The notes beneath the pieces were generated by a model. That model did no database searches. It worked only from the letters and a program-made list of their open reading frames with translations, and was not told the DNA's origin. From NCBI GenBank assembly GCA_003508835.1, contig PUFA01000171.1, positions 1,430,501-1,494,500 on the forward strand: 64,000 nucleotides of DNA, given 5' to 3'. Origin of the DNA: Eonycteris spelaea. Its lineage: Eukaryota; Chordata; Mammalia; Chiroptera; Pteropodidae. The translations under genes and the position numbers were made by a program. Numbering within the stretch: the stretch's first letter is position 1; every line of letters starts with the position of its first letter. This document shows positions 11,286 to 24,224 of the stretch, piece by piece.

Positions 11286-12299
11286 ACTAAAAGGAAAATA
11301 GTCATTGGTAATGAAAAAGTTTGGAACTACCATCTGAATGCTAAAATGGAAATTAGCAAGTAAAGGCAGAGGTAAATTTATGATTTCATTTCTTACTTCA
11401 AGATGACTCCTAACTTCTCTTTAGGCTTTAACTCTCATTAATCTTAGCTGATCATGAGGATTTCGACCAGTTAAAATTATGATCAGTCTAAATATAAAAA
11501 AGAGATGTGTGTGCCTCCTTGGATACTAAACTCCAAAATGGTAAAATGAATAAAAATTATGAAAATAATCAAAGAACTATAAATTTTTAAAAATTAACAC
11601 TTTTTACCTCTAGTACATTTTATCTTTCAGTATTTTGAATAAAATACACTCAGGTAAACTCCTGGGTTTTCTATATCCTCCAAAAGTTATGTCATAATTG
11701 CTAGAAATAATGATTATGATGATGATGATAAATATGGTATACTCAAGCACTTTTGAAATGAAAATCATAACATACAATTCAGTTTTTATTTAATGAAACA
11801 ACTAGAAAATTCTGAAATTCAATAAATATGGTCTCAATTGAAATGAAGAACATTTAGTAAAGAAATAATATAGTTCTTAGTTAAATTTGCTCTAGAACAA
11901 CAAAATTATAGATTTTATATGAAAATGAGCAAGCCTTCAAATTTAATATGATTATTATTACATTTCCAGGTTTTAGGTGAAGAAAGGTTGCCTAAGCTCA
12001 AACTTTAAGCTTTACCAATTCTCACAATTCAATAAAGAGATAAAATTGCAGCTGAGGCCAAAGAGAAAAGTTAGCACTCTGGCGAGAGCTACTTACTTTG
12101 CCTAATATTAGTCAGAATTGGTTATGGTTCCAAAAAGCCTTCTAAGAAGTATTTGATAAGTCATCTGAAAAAAATTCTTTAAATAGCTAATTTTTTGGAA
12201 AAGCATCACAACTATATTTCTCAAAGGTAAGACACCCTTTAACAATAGTTGTTTTGTTAGGCTCTTGTTCTCAGTCAGAAGCAAAGGTGAAGTCAACCC
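11286..12299. other. Unassigned AT-rich DNA
   Basis: I recognise no gene or transposon. A short ATG/ATT-rich run (gattatgatgatgatgat) lies near 11709-11730. Confidence 0.5.
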
Positions 12300-12620
12300 T
12301 CAACATATTCGGCATTCGGGTCTTTGTCAGCTATCACCAACAGCAGGGTTTATGACAAATGAGGAGCCAGGCTTCCAGCTGAATTTCAGTGTAGTTATTT
12401 TTGTTTTAATGTATGTGTGAATCAATTAATCCTGTCATAGAAGGGCATCGTAAACTGTGTGCCAGAGTTAATGAGTCAGCCATTATCACATCATTACACC
12501 AGCTGGCATAATGTAGCATGTGTTGTTTGTCATAATATACACTGCCATGCTTAACAACATTAATTGTTTACACGAGCAGTCATATTTTCTTCAAAGAACC
12601 TTCAGCGACTGGTTAATATT
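12300..12620. other. Candidate conserved noncoding block
   Basis: No transposon hallmarks, no long frame and no simple repeat. It carries densely packed palindromic or homeodomain-like words (tcaattaatc, aatgagtcagcc, catcattacaccagctggc, taacaacattaattg). This is the texture of an enhancer-like element, but conservation cannot be seen from one sequence. Confidence 0.3.
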
Positions 12621-13774
12621 TTGAAGGCTTTTTAAGTGAATAACTACTACAAGGGAAAGATTTTCTCACCAAGATAGACCACAATGGAGAAACAAAAAGG
12701 GCGAAAACATTTGGAAGAGAGCAAAAGTCTTGGGGGATCTTTTAAATAAAATCTCAAATGTTGCAGGATCAACTAAATCATAAGACTGATTGCATGGCTG
12801 ATTCAACTACCACCTAAAAACAACTCCCTAAATCAAAAAGAAAAATACCTTTTAAGAAAAATTGATAAGTAGAATAGTAGTTTTTAGAGGGTCAATGAGG
12901 CCTATCCCAGGATTACATGTTACCACCAGGACTTTCTGAGAGAAGATATAATCATAGATTTATAATCATTATAAAAAGTTTGGCTATTGTGGTTTTCTTG
13001 GCTGATGTAAGGTAGTACGTGGCCATTACAGTCTAAAGTTACAGTTTACCAGCTTTCTGAGGATTAATTTTAGGTGACTTGTGAACATTTCATTGGACAT
13101 ATGGTTTTTCCAGCCAAACATAGATACATGAAAAAAGTAAAGTTTCCAAGAGTTAGAAGAAGAAATCATGGTGACCTTTATCCACTTGACTCAAAGCTCA
13201 TTTTCTTAATGAAGATTTGGTCATAGGTTAACAATGTCTCAGCTAGAGAAAGAGATTTAGTAGAAACAAAAATTTTATAAAATAATGATTTTATAAGAAA
13301 TTAAACTGAATACAAGTAAGGAATTAGATTGAATGCAAAAATCCAAAAAATCCTATAATGTATATAAAAGTACTTCCAAAGTGTATATACTACAAGCTAC
13401 TACAATTATTGCTACAATTGTATCCCAGTTTTGGTTTTGTTTGTTTGTTTGTTTGTTTAGTTGCTGACATATAACAGTAAAATTAACTACAGAGACTTTC
13501 TCTGCGTTTGGGAAGAATTATTCCTGTTTTTTGAAAATTTCACTTTTTAGGCACTTAGTTTTAGAAATATACATTCTATAATATATCACATTTTTATTTT
13601 TATAAGTGCAAACATACATATATTTTGCTTTTTGAAGTGGTAAACAAGCTTTTTTTCTGTCCTTTATAATTGCTATTGTATTTAATCCTCAACTGCATAT
13701 ATTTTTCAGTAACACAGCAGAAGTGCATAAAATAAACAAAGGCAATTTACATTTATCTATGATTTATTTGGTTG
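12621..13774. other. Unassigned DNA with (TTTG)n
   Basis: A (TTTG)n run of about six units lies at about 13435-13458. I recognise nothing else. Confidence 0.5.
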
Positions 13775-13985
13775 GAGAAGTTTTTCTCAGACTTTAGGGG
13801 AAGGAGGAGGTAGATGGGGTAAGGGAGGTCAAATATTTGGTGGCGGAAGAAAATTTAACTTTGGACGGTAAACACACAATGCAATATATGTATGATGTAT
13901 TATTGACTTATACATTGAAACTTATTCGACTTTATTAACTAATGTCACTCCAATAATTTTTTTTAAAAAACCTTTAAGGTATATA
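13775..13985 (+). mobile_element. L1 LINE 3'-end fragment, possibly laurasiatherian type
   Basis: The order 'gaaaatttaactttggacgg', 'acacacaatgcaatatatg', 'atgatgtattattgactta', 'cattgaaacttattcgactt' and 'ctaatgtcactccaataat' ending in an A/T tract matches a 3' end I associate with L1 elements of carnivores, bats and relatives (ttgactttgggtggt, acacaatgcaatatacag, ccaatgtcaccccaataaa). The lineage link is from memory. Confidence 0.65.
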
Positions 13986-14004
13986 GAATTACCAATAATG
14001 ATGA

Positions 14005-14105
14005 TTAAAACTGTAGATTCCCAAGGATTCTGATTCAGTTGGTATCAATTGTGTATAAACTGAAACCTAGTAACCTACATTTTAATAGCTCCCTAGATGA
14101 TTATT
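14005..14105 (+). mobile_element. MER5-like hAT fragment
   Basis: 'ctgtagattcccaaggattc', 'tgattcagttgg', 'cctacattttaatagctccc' and 'agatgattattgcagaa' follow MER5A (gcagattcctgggcccca, tgaatcagaat, ctgtattttaacaagctccc, aggtgattctgatgc). It is internal only; the ends are missing. Confidence 0.5.
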
Positions 14106-14889
14106 GCAGAATCATACGAATATAATTTTTAGGGTATAAATAAATGAATAATAATGATAATAATAAAGGTAGAAACACGATAGAAACAAAGGGAAAATCA
14201 TAACATTGGCCCAGTCAATACCATAGAACTTCAAAAGTAGTTTATGAGAAAAAAATAGTTTACAGTGTATACAAAAAGAAAATCTAATATTCTGAGGTAT
14301 TAAAAATATTTCAAAATACTTTACACTTTTAAAATCTGTTTTAATACTGGAATTGTGATACACTAGTATAACAAAAATATAAGAAGTAAAACGTATGCAT
14401 AATTCCCTTCCTTAATTTGATGATCTATAAAGTGTCCATAGAGCCAAATTTCCTCTGCAACATCAATACTTTCAGAAATTGAGATGGTGAATAGCGTTCA
14501 AAAAAGTCTATGCTCTCCAATTATCTCTCCCAAAACATCCCAGTGATCTAGTACTAGAGATCTTCCAGGATCCACGGGAAAATGGCAATACAGAGACTGA
14601 ATGAAGTGAAATTGCCAGCAGTCATGTGTTTTTGACTCACACACAAAAATAGTGATTCGCTTTAGTTCAACTTCCTATCAGCAGTGGAAAATATCTAAAC
14701 TTAATGTCCCTGACACCAAAGGCCACAGTGACATTTTAAATAGGATAAGCCATGAAAAAAAAAAAAAAAGAAGATGAATGAAGGCAAAGAAGTCCTTTAG
14801 CTGCTCAAGATATGTCTCATATGGATGAACTAGAGCTGGAAATGTGAACGCTCCTTGGAAATGACACAAAAAAGCTTTAAGACTTTTTT
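14106..14889. other. Unassigned AT-rich DNA
   Basis: I recognise no element. An A run lies at 14755-14769 and a T run at 14885-14898. Confidence 0.5.
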
Positions 14890-15150
14890 TTTTTTTTTGT
14901 CTTGGGGCCTTTCCACATCCTGGTCCTTTGCCTGAAATATTCTTCAGAGTGGCTTCAGGTCTCAGATTAAATGTCAGCTGTTCAGAGGTCATTTTTAGCC
15001 ATCTGATTTTAAATAGGTCTTCTCCAGGCCTTTCTCTCTCACATCTATTTCTTTTCCCTCACACCACAAATCACAATGTGTGATTATATATTTGTGTCTT
15101 TGCTCATTCCACAAGAGTCTGTCTCTTCATTCTTGTCAAGGAAGATAAGA
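14890..15150 (+). repeat. L2 LINE fragment
   Basis: 'ggcctttccacatcctggtc', 'gcctgaaatattcttcagag', 'caggtctcagattaaatgtc', 'agctgttcagaggtcatttt' and 'gtgattatatatttgtgtct' keep the order of the L2 3' region (gcctttgcac, cctggaacgctcttc, caggtctcagctcaaatgtc, tcctcagagagg). Confidence 0.8.
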
Positions 15151-16904
15151 ATAATGTCTATAGATGCACAAAAAAAATTCATTGTAGAATTAACCAGTTA
15201 ATCTATTCTTCCATTAATATACAAGCATCCAAATCCCCGTTTCTCTTCCGATTTAAAGTGTTTGGCATATCCCCAAAAATATAACTTTACCAAATAAACA
15301 TAATGAAAAATAACTTCATTTTCAAAAGTAACTTCAAATAATTAAATTGAATGTAAATAATGAACATCAAAAAGGAAATCACTTTGAAAACTGTTAACAT
15401 CATATACTGTATAGTATTATTCTGGTTGGCAAGATATTTTTCATGTTCTACAAACAAGATATTAGCACAAAACTTAGAGACCTATTTTAACTTTAAGGGG
15501 GTTCGTAGCAGCTTAAGAGAAAAGAGCTATCATATTTTACCAAGTAGAGAAGTAAACTTATTGCTTGTGATGGAAAAAAAAGTAAAACTTATTGCTTACA
15601 TAATTATCTGTTGGTTAAAGAGTACTACTGATTACCTAGCCATTTCCTGTAGGATACTGCCCTAGGAGCGTCATGTAATATTGCTACATATGCAATACTG
15701 GAGTGCATGTCAGTGATGAGATTTTTGCGCATATAGCTGTCCTCCTGAAAGTTAGACAAAACAAGTATGAAAGAAGAAAGAAGAAAGGCAGGGAAGAAGG
15801 AAGAAGGAAGGAAGGAAGGAAGGTTCTCAAAATGTATTAATGTAGTAAGAAAAAATAGTCACAAATAAATGATGTCATTTATGATTTATTGTGAATTATT
15901 GAACTAAGAATTCAATGTTCAATGAATTCAACAACAAAAAATGATTTCAGTGAATCTGATGCCTTTTCTTTCTGTTTAGGCACGTGGATTATTTTAAACT
16001 GTTCTAGTAATGCTTGCTAACCAATTTCTATCATGGTATATAAGTAATCACTGCAGTTCTGACATTTTTCATAATGACTCCTGCAAATGTTTATGAAAAT
16101 ATCTTATTGGAATGCTCAGAAAATTATTACTTTTTTAGAGAGATAATGAAAAGTTGATCTTAGCTAGATTAAAATCAATTTTATGGACATGATAATTTTC
16201 AAAATTCCCATCTTTAGGGTGACAAAAGTGCTTTAGAGAATCCTGACCAACAGTCTTACTGCTTCTTTCTTTATGAATACCACATTTATTAACACACTCA
16301 ATTATATCAATTATACCTAATTTTGTTAACAGTTTTTCCATTTACCCAAATAATAAAGATGTGGAAAAGACCGCTAAGATGAAAAGAACCCTGGAATATA
16401 ATGTGCCTGGTAATCACTCATCTGTCTGTGGTTAGGTCACCACAATCAGCACATGGCTTGTCTCATTCCTTGTGAACTTTGGAACACTAACACACTGAAT
16501 TCCTAACAGACTCTGTTAAAATTATTCTTTTTTAATTTTAATCTATGAAAAATACAATGTCCCCAAAATAAGGTAACCCTCATTTGAGGGGCAGGAAGAA
16601 AAAGTAGAAACAATTTATCTCTCATTCCAGACCATAAAAATCACAGGACACAACTTTGCCTGACCTCAGATTGCCTCAGAATCATCACAAAACTCTTTTT
16701 AACATTTGATGAATGTAGTGTTTCTAAATTCTAATTATCAGAGCTTCTCAATATATTTTTCAGGTAAATAATGTTTGTTTCAGATTTATTTCCGGTTAAA
16801 GTTTCAAGCCTGCTAATTGCCAAATTGTGACTTTGATTACAGGTTACTCTACCTTGGTAAGAGTCAAATTGAGGGTATTAAAAACAACAACATTGAAGTC
16901 ATCT
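15151..16904. other. Unassigned AT-rich DNA with a GAAG tract
   Basis: A polypurine (GAAG/GAAA)n tract lies at about 15768-15823. The 101-codon frame at 15360-15665 shows no domain and starts in AT-rich sequence without upstream support. Confidence 0.5.
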
Positions 16905-17325
16905 CCATCCAAATGCTCCCTGCTTCCAGATCTGTGCACTCGCTGTTATCCTTTCCCAGAGCTCTTCCCCAGATAGCCAGCGCTCCTTCCTCACCCTGTC
17001 AGGTCTCTGCGCAAATATTACCTTCGCAGTGAGTCTTTCCTGACCACAATAATTAAAATTGCAAAAGACTCCTACACCCATACCCTATCCATATTTTCCA
17101 CATGATTTTTCTCCATGGCATTTCTTATCATCTAACATTTAATAAATTTTTTAATATATCTTTTTTATTATTTGTCTCCTCCACTGGGATGTAAGTTTCA
17201 TGTAGGCAAGAATTTTTGTCTGTTTGGTGTCACCTTCTTAGTGTCTGGCAGATGCATAATTAATGTTAATTGAGTGCATAAGTGAGTGAATAGATGAAGA
17301 ATGAATGAATATCAATAAATTGACA
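16905..17325 (+). repeat. L2 LINE 3' end
   Basis: Nearly complete L2 tail: 'ctcttccccagatagccag', 'caggtctctgcgcaaatatt', 'gtgagtctttcctgaccac', 'ccatggcatttcttatcatc', 'ctgggatgtaagtttcatgt', 'gtgtctggcagatgcataat' and a terminal GAAT-rich tail. Confidence 0.9.
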
Positions 17326-18012
17326 GCAAACAAAATTGTACTCTCTGATGACAGAATATAAATGTCTATGAAAGGTGCATATCACAAGTGATTTTGTGTT
17401 ATGTTAAAAGCAAAAAGCAATAATACAAATATATTTGGGCAAGACTGGTTAACATGAGTTTTGAAGAAGAAAAAAGTCTGAAAGTTATAGCTGACTACAG
17501 GCAAATTTGAATGCAACTAAAAAGCCAGAAAGTAATTTACATTTATTATTCAGTAGTAAGTATTAATCAGACCAGTGTTAGAGACTCTTATTTTAAGTAT
17601 GAAAAAGGTCTAAATACTAAATACCAATAACCCACTTAAGAAGTATTATTAAAACTTAAGTATTCATGAATTAAAATTCGTGTGCTATTAGATTTGACTG
17701 AACGTTTAGTATTCCGCTGGGAAGTCTGGCTGCTGCACACATTTGGCAATATCACAAAGCTCCTACTGTGCACGTTCACATAGATAGTTAGCATTCCCAC
17801 CGTCTCCATGGAGAATTATTTGATTTTTCTTTTAATGCCTCATCACTGTAGTTCCTGCAGTTTAACTATGAATTTCCATTACTTCAAGCTTCATTATTAT
17901 CAATTTAATATCACTGCACAAATGCTGATGCATATTTTTCACAATCTTTTTGTCCTTACAGCTTCTTTTTTCCTATAAATTTCCACTAAGAGATGTCTTT
18001 CAAGAATATGAA
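17326..18012. other. Unassigned DNA, candidate conserved block at 17685-17850
   Basis: No transposon is recognised. The sub-block 17685-17850 (ttccgctgggaagtctggct, tttggcaatatcacaaagct, ccgtctccatggagaatta) is less AT-rich than its surroundings and has no repeat features, so it could be a conserved noncoding element. Confidence 0.35.
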
Positions 18013-18014
18013 TG

Positions 18015-18925
18015 AATGTTCAACAAAAAAACACCATTAAGAGAATGAAAAGGCAATCCACAAATAGAGAGAAGGTATTCTTAATGCCCCAAAAAGGACC
18101 TATGTCAGAATATATAAAGAATTCCTATGAATAAATTTTTTAAAATGGTCAAAAGACTTGTGCAGACACTCCACACAAAAGGATATCCAAAAACCCAACA
18201 AACATGTGAAAAAGTGTTCAATTCATTGTTCATCAGGGAAATAAACATTGAAACCTCAATGTGATACCACTACACACACACCAGAATGCCTAAAATGAAA
18301 AAGCCTTTAATATCAAGCATTGGCAAGGATGCAGGACAGTTAGAACTCTCATATACTGCTGGTGAGTATAAATTTGTATAACTTTGAAAAACTGTTTGCT
18401 TGACTGTATCCATTAAAGCTGAATGCAAACATAGATTCATACACATTCTCAAAAAAATACATTATGAGAATGTTATGTCACCACTATTTGTAATATCCCA
18501 AACACTGGGGACTGTTCACATATCTATCAAAAATGGAATAGATTAGAGCATTACGGTATATTCACACAATGCAATTCTATACAGCAGTGAGACTGAGTGA
18601 ACTTCAACTAAATGCAAAAACAGATATGATTCTCACTAACATTATTTTGAGAGAAAAAAGCTGGACATAAAAGAGCACACACCAAATGTTTACATTTTTT
18701 ATATAAAAACATACAAAATTAGCCTATGCTGTTAGAAGTCAGGATGATACTTAACTTAGGTGGCAAAGTATAAGCAAAGAGGGCACAAGACAGAGATCCT
18801 GAACATGGATAATTTTGGTTTTTTGTTTCTGGTCATTTGGCACTATTTAAATTGTGAAAAGTCGTCAAGCTGTACACCTATAACATATGCACTTATCTGT
18901 ATTAAACTGTGCCTCAGCAACGTCC
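18015..18925 (+). mobile_element. L1 LINE relic (end of ORF2 plus 3' UTR)
   Basis: Homology runs from the ORF2 end ('cagaatatataaagaattcc', 'gaaaaagtgttcaattcatt', 'catcagggaaataaacattg', 'gataccactacacacacacc') through 'aagcattggcaaggatgcag' and 'tactgctggtgagtataaa' to the 3' UTR ('ggaatagattagagcatta', 'caattctatacagcagtgag', 'gtacacctataacatatgca'). Many frame breaks; inactive. Confidence 0.9.
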
Positions 18926-18942
18926 TAATATCTCAATAACCA

Positions 18943-18948
<6 letters not shown>

Positions 18949-18974
<26 letters not shown>
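18949..18974 (+). repeat. (TA)n microsatellite
   Basis: About 13 TA units just downstream of the L1 relic. Confidence 0.95.
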
Positions 18975-18977
<3 letters not shown>

Positions 18978-20232
18978 CTACCTCAGTGTGCATGTTCAGT
19001 CATACTTCACGGTTATCACCAACTTTTTTTCTTTTTTATTGAAATGTGGAGCAAGTAGGTCTTTCACTCTGCCTACATGGTAAAAGAGCTACTTGTTGAG
19101 GCTGTAAAGGAAAGGCTAAAGGTGTGTGTGTGCAGCCCACGTGCTCACACAGGATGCTGTGCTCAGAAGGGCCCTGCACTGGCTTTAGTGCTCTGCTGTC
19201 ACTATCTCAAATTTTTAATAATTTTTTAACAAGACGCTCGCATTTTCATTTTGTACTGGGCCCCGAAAATTATGCAACAGTCCTGGGTAACTTATTTACC
19301 TTTTTAACCGTCTGAGGTGGTTTCCATATTTAGAAATTAAGTAGGAATAGGCTGACGTTTGATAGGAGGGACTTTGTTTAGAAATAAGAAAGGCCTAGCA
19401 GTTTAGTAAAAATGATGCCTTACATGTGGATACTAGAATAGATGAACAAAAACAGTTAATATTACGAAATAAGTATGACAATTTCAGGATGGAAGAGAAT
19501 GATTTTTCAGTAATTATTGTGGAAAGACAGGCAATCAATCCAAACAATATGGTATATTGCTCCTACCTACACAATTCTGACGTTTTAGTAACTTCCTGTT
19601 AATTTATCTTAGCACATCAGAAAAACAGTTTTATAGAAACATTCCCTTAGGAATGTTGAAGGTAAAGGCATGAGATTCATTCATTCATTCATCCATCTAC
19701 CCATCCTTCTCATTTTTATACCCGACTATACACTCATCCCATTGGCAACAAAAGTAATACAAACATAAATGTCAGACACAATAGAAAATATGCTCTAAGA
19801 AATGCATTTATTGTTGAGAAAATACGGAGGAGAAATAATTATTTAATGCTGGCAAAAATCAGAGATATTTTTACAGAAAATTTCTATATTAGAATTTGAA
19901 AGCTAGATAGGATTTGGATGTTCATGGAGGTTTGGAAGATATTTTTCTCTTGTTTTCTCTTGTTCTTTCTTCAATAATCAAATATCGTCTATAGTATCAT
20001 CTGCTCTAGAAAAATTTCTCTCACTTTTCTATTCACTATTTTTCTACCACTATATGGATAGATGAGCCTCAGATTTAAAACATAAAATAATTTAAGAAGA
20101 GAAAATAAAGAACCTATAACTACATATTAGGAATTCAGTAAAATATAATATATATACTAGGAATCCAATAAGAACTAAAATTCAATAAATGTCAGTTACT
20201 TAACTGAGACCTTACTCTATATTCTTTGGATT
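18975..20232. other. Unassigned DNA
   Basis: A short TTCA/CATC tract lies at about 19677-19715. Otherwise I recognise nothing. Confidence 0.5.
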
Positions 20233-20450
20233 GAAGTACAGTGTAGTGAGTGGTTCAGAGCACAGATCCTAGAGTTGCAGGTATGCTTGGGTTTGAATTC
20301 CAGCTTCAGTTCTTACTAACTATGCAACCTGAGGTAAATTATTTAACCCCTTCTTCACCTGTAAAAATGAGAGTAATAATATGCTTTTCCAGATAGAATT
20401 ATTATGAGAATTAGATGAGTTAGTATATTAAATGATATGTATTATTATAA
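20233..20450 (+). repeat. MIR SINE
   Basis: Long MIR copy: 'gtgtagtgagtggttcagag', 'tgggtttgaattccagcttc', 'actaactatgcaacctgagg', 'tatttaaccccttc', 'cacctgtaaaaatgagagta' and 'gagaattagatgagttagta'. Confidence 0.92.
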
Positions 20451-20934
20451 TTATGCTATTATTCCAGAAACTATAGTCAGCTTTTTATGCACAGTTTACA
20501 CATTGTATGATTTTAGAGGCACTAATAATGATCCTAGCCTTAAACAACACTTTTTCTCACTCATTTCTTGTTGCTTTAATATTTAGCATCATAGATTAAT
20601 TTCTTTGCCTTAAATCCTGTATATCTTTTAAAATTAAAATCCTCAGAGGCCTTTTTTGTTTCAGTTCCATGGTACACCTCCTTTAACTTTGAAGTTAGTT
20701 AAAATATTCCAACTTTTTCTTTCTTCCAGTCCAAAGGAACACAGCTGCTTCCTTTCTCAGTGATAACTTATAATTCTTTTGGTATCCTTTCAGTGATCTA
20801 GTTTACACTTTTACATCTGAGTCTAAACATTTCTTTATATACAAGTCTCTCAAGTAACCAATGTGGTTTCTGTTTCCTGACTGGACCCTGACATAGAAGA
20901 TTCGATATCTTCCCAGGAGGATCTACAACATACT
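20451..20934. other. Unassigned DNA
   Basis: Pyrimidine-rich in places (20560-20770); I recognise no gene or element. Confidence 0.45.
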
Positions 20935-21475
20935 GCAGCTAGATTTTTCAATCTACAACAAATGGTAAAACAAGTGATGACATTCCTTCACTTAATTCTC
21001 TATAGCATTTAGAGTAAAAGCTCAAGTCTCTCAATAACCACAATGATTTCCTTGCTATTCTTTGGATGCTCCTTCTACTCTTATCTCAGAAACTTGTTGC
21101 TTGCTCTTCCATCTGACTGGAATGTTCTTCCCCTAGAGGTCTGTAAAGCCCATTTCCACCTCCTAACATCATTGCTCTAATGCCACTTTCTCATTAAGGT
21201 CTGTCTTGAATATCTTATTTCAGATCAAACAATCCCTCTCAACCATGATCTGGTGTTCCCCATTCTCTTTCTTCTTTTCATTTTTTTCATAGCATTTATA
21301 ATGATTTAATATACTTTACAATTATTTTTGCCTATCTCCACTTCCCCCAACCCTAAAATTTACATTCAATGAGGAAAATATATTTTAACTGTTCTGTTCT
21401 GTGTTGTTGTACTGCAATCTAGTGAAGTGCTTGGCATATAATAGATTCTCAATAAGTTCATAAATAGGTCTTCAT
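20935..21475 (+). repeat. L2 LINE 3' region
   Basis: 'tctactcttatctcagaaac', 'tctgactggaatgttcttcc', 'ttctcattaaggtctgtctt', 'catagcatttataatgattt' and 'gtgcttggcatataatagat' then 'caataagttcataaatagg' match the L2 3' half in order. Confidence 0.88.
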
Positions 21476-21719
21476 TAGGTTTGCTGGAGTAAGATTATTT
21501 TGTAATATATTTTGTGATACATTAAATCATAAACATTGGAGCACATTGAGTTTATAAGACCTTTCCCTTAAAACAAGTCAAAGAAGTGAAATGGAAAACA
21601 GTTAAAACATTAAGAATCTGAAGTGATAGAGAAACTGATCGGCTATAATCTTATTTACAAAGCCAGAGTGAAGGAGATATAGGAAGCACCTTGGAACACG
21701 GAAAGAACATTAAATGTGA
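21476..21719. other. Unassigned DNA
   Basis: Nothing recognised. Confidence 0.4.
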
Positions 21720-21935
21720 AGTAAACTATCCCACCTCTCCCCATACTCCCGTCAACGCTGCTGCTTGCTATAAATAGAATTCTGGGGAAATCATTTAACC
21801 TCTCTTGCCCCCAGGTTCTACATTTCTGAATTAAGGAAAATAATTTCCTCTTGCTTCCCTCAGAAGGTTGATGTGAAAATCAAATGAGATTATATATGTA
21901 GATGTATAAATGTAAAAATGTAGACTGATGATTAT
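21720..21935 (+). repeat. MIR SINE
   Basis: 'gaattctggggaaatcattt', 'aacctctcttgcccccaggt', 'ctacatttctgaattaagg', 'cagaaggttgatgtgaaaat' and 'caaatgagattatatatgta' follow the MIR right half. Confidence 0.8.
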
Positions 21936-24224
21936 GATGCTGATGGTGTGACCTCTATTAGATGGGACTAGGAGAGCCAGCGGGGCAGAATATGCCAAAG
22001 GAGCCCCTGGCAAGCCCTCTACTGAGAAAAGTTGATGCATAGCCATCTTCAGCTTCAGGGTTACAGGCTCTTCATCGCTGTACTTGGAATGATTGGCTTT
22101 CAAATGTTATGTATTTTGTGTGTGCTATGCCCTTTCCATTGATTGGGATGCAACTGCAGTCATTTACCCTATTTAATTAATTTTATTTTATTTTGCGTAT
22201 TTGAAATTGGGGGCTCAGGAATATCGTATATAAATATATGAAAAATATTATGCAAATTAGCATTGAAAGCCAAAACTTACCTTTCAACAAGCAAACAAAC
22301 AAGCAGCAATATATCATTGGAAAAAATAGGTTCTTCTCACAGGCTTACTGTGCTTTAGCTGTGTAGAAAGTCTTCATTGTTTAATCAGAGTTTATGGCTA
22401 CAAATGATACAAATGTAACTTTATATAATATTTATTACTGGAGAAGCTCACAAAGTTAGCAATTTTGGTACATTTGGCCTAATTTTTTTATGGAACAAAC
22501 ATATTTCTGTAGCTTTAAGAAATTAGCTGAGAAGTAGGGGATGGAAGGATGGGAAATGGGAATAGGAGGTGAAGTGGCTACTGTCTCTCACACCTGACGT
22601 GCCATATGTCAAGCCACTAATCACGCGTTTCTGAGAGATGGAATGAGAAAAGCTTTTTGTTTATTTTCATAATTAAATGAAGTCTAAACAAAGAGATCTC
22701 AAATCAGTGGGCTTTTCTGTTCCATTTAGAAGAAAATATTTTATTACATAGTTATATTTACAGTAATCGTATAAAGTCTTTCAATCTCTGAAAATGGTGA
22801 AGAATCTGTAATCTTAACTTTCATTATACAAGGGCTACTATCATTTGGAGTATATTTCAATAAATAATCCATTCTCAAAACTCAGTGCAGGATTTTGATA
22901 TAAAACGCCCAAAAGTCTGTATTATAATTATAGTTGTAAAAGAAAAAAAATGCCTGAATTCTGAAAAGTCCTTTAAGGTGGCACATTTTTATTATTATTT
23001 TTTTCCATACTAAATTTTTTTGTGCTCTTACTACTAGTAAAAGAAGTTTTTTTATATCTGTTCTAAGGAAGACTGTATCAATATGCTTATGAAATTTTCC
23101 AAATTGCAAAAAACTGACTTCACATAACACTTCATAATTTTCCTCATCAAATCCTAAGGACTATATTAAAACATCTGTTTTTGGAATATCTTGCTGACAG
23201 TAGAATGCTATACCCCCGGGGAGTCTCCTAATTTTGCATAAAATTTGCATACTCATAAATAAGTTATCTTTGAGGGGGAGAAGTATATCGACAGCAAACA
23301 ATGCAAATGTTTTCCATACATCCTTTTTATAATTCACTTAGAACAGAAAACTACAGATTTTTTGAAAAATAATTTTCTCTCATTTAGTCACCTTTAAAAT
23401 GAGTCTATAAACTCTTCATAAAGATTTTCCCCTTCCAATTTTCCCTACCCTGTTCTCTGAAATCCAAAGGTAATTCATATTACTTCAACATTCAGAAGCA
23501 AAATACACTGCAGCTGTGTGCAAATATATTAAAGTGTGGCATATATGACAGGCTCTAAATGTAATTTTATAGTAACATATGTGTACCCTGGATTGTGAGA
23601 CATATGGAGTGAGGTAGATCTTACATCTTTTTTTCTTACCCTGGCATGAAACAACTTTATACTCATACAATCTTGGTAATTTACACACCCTAGTAAAGTA
23701 CCAAGAAGTGCATCATGATTTTTTAAATTTAGTTAACTGTGTGCCTTCAACTCTTTGAGTTTGAAAGAAAACTTACTTTTTTCAATGTTTATTCTGATTT
23801 CACACTAGCCTGGGGAATAATGGAGCATAATGGGAAAATTACTTCATATAGACAGCTGTCAAATCTGCTTGCTACACAGTCAGCATTATTACATTATTAA
23901 CGTAATACATTAATACATTACTGTTATTACAGGAGACTATTATCCTAATATAATGACTAAGAACTAGCTCTCTGATTCCCATTAATTCCCAGTTTCACAT
24001 ACTAGGTCAGTGAAAATAGAATAGGTAAGGCCTTAACCAGTGAAGTTTCAGGGAAGACAGGAAGATGCCTCCACCCAAATTATTTTATACTACCACTGGA
24101 TAGTGCACAAAGTTACACAATTAGAGTTGCATCTTTTATTTAAAATTCTAACTGTTGTTTAAATAACAATATTTTGAGGAGGGGCTAACGCATAAAGCTA
24201 TTATTTGTCATTTATAACTTATGT
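21936..24224. other. Unassigned AT-rich DNA
   Basis: No gene is recognised in 2.3 kb. The stretch 22570-22720 (cacctgacgtgccatatgtc, actaatcacgcgtttctgag) is free of repeat features and could be a conserved noncoding element. The small frames here are featureless. Confidence 0.4.
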
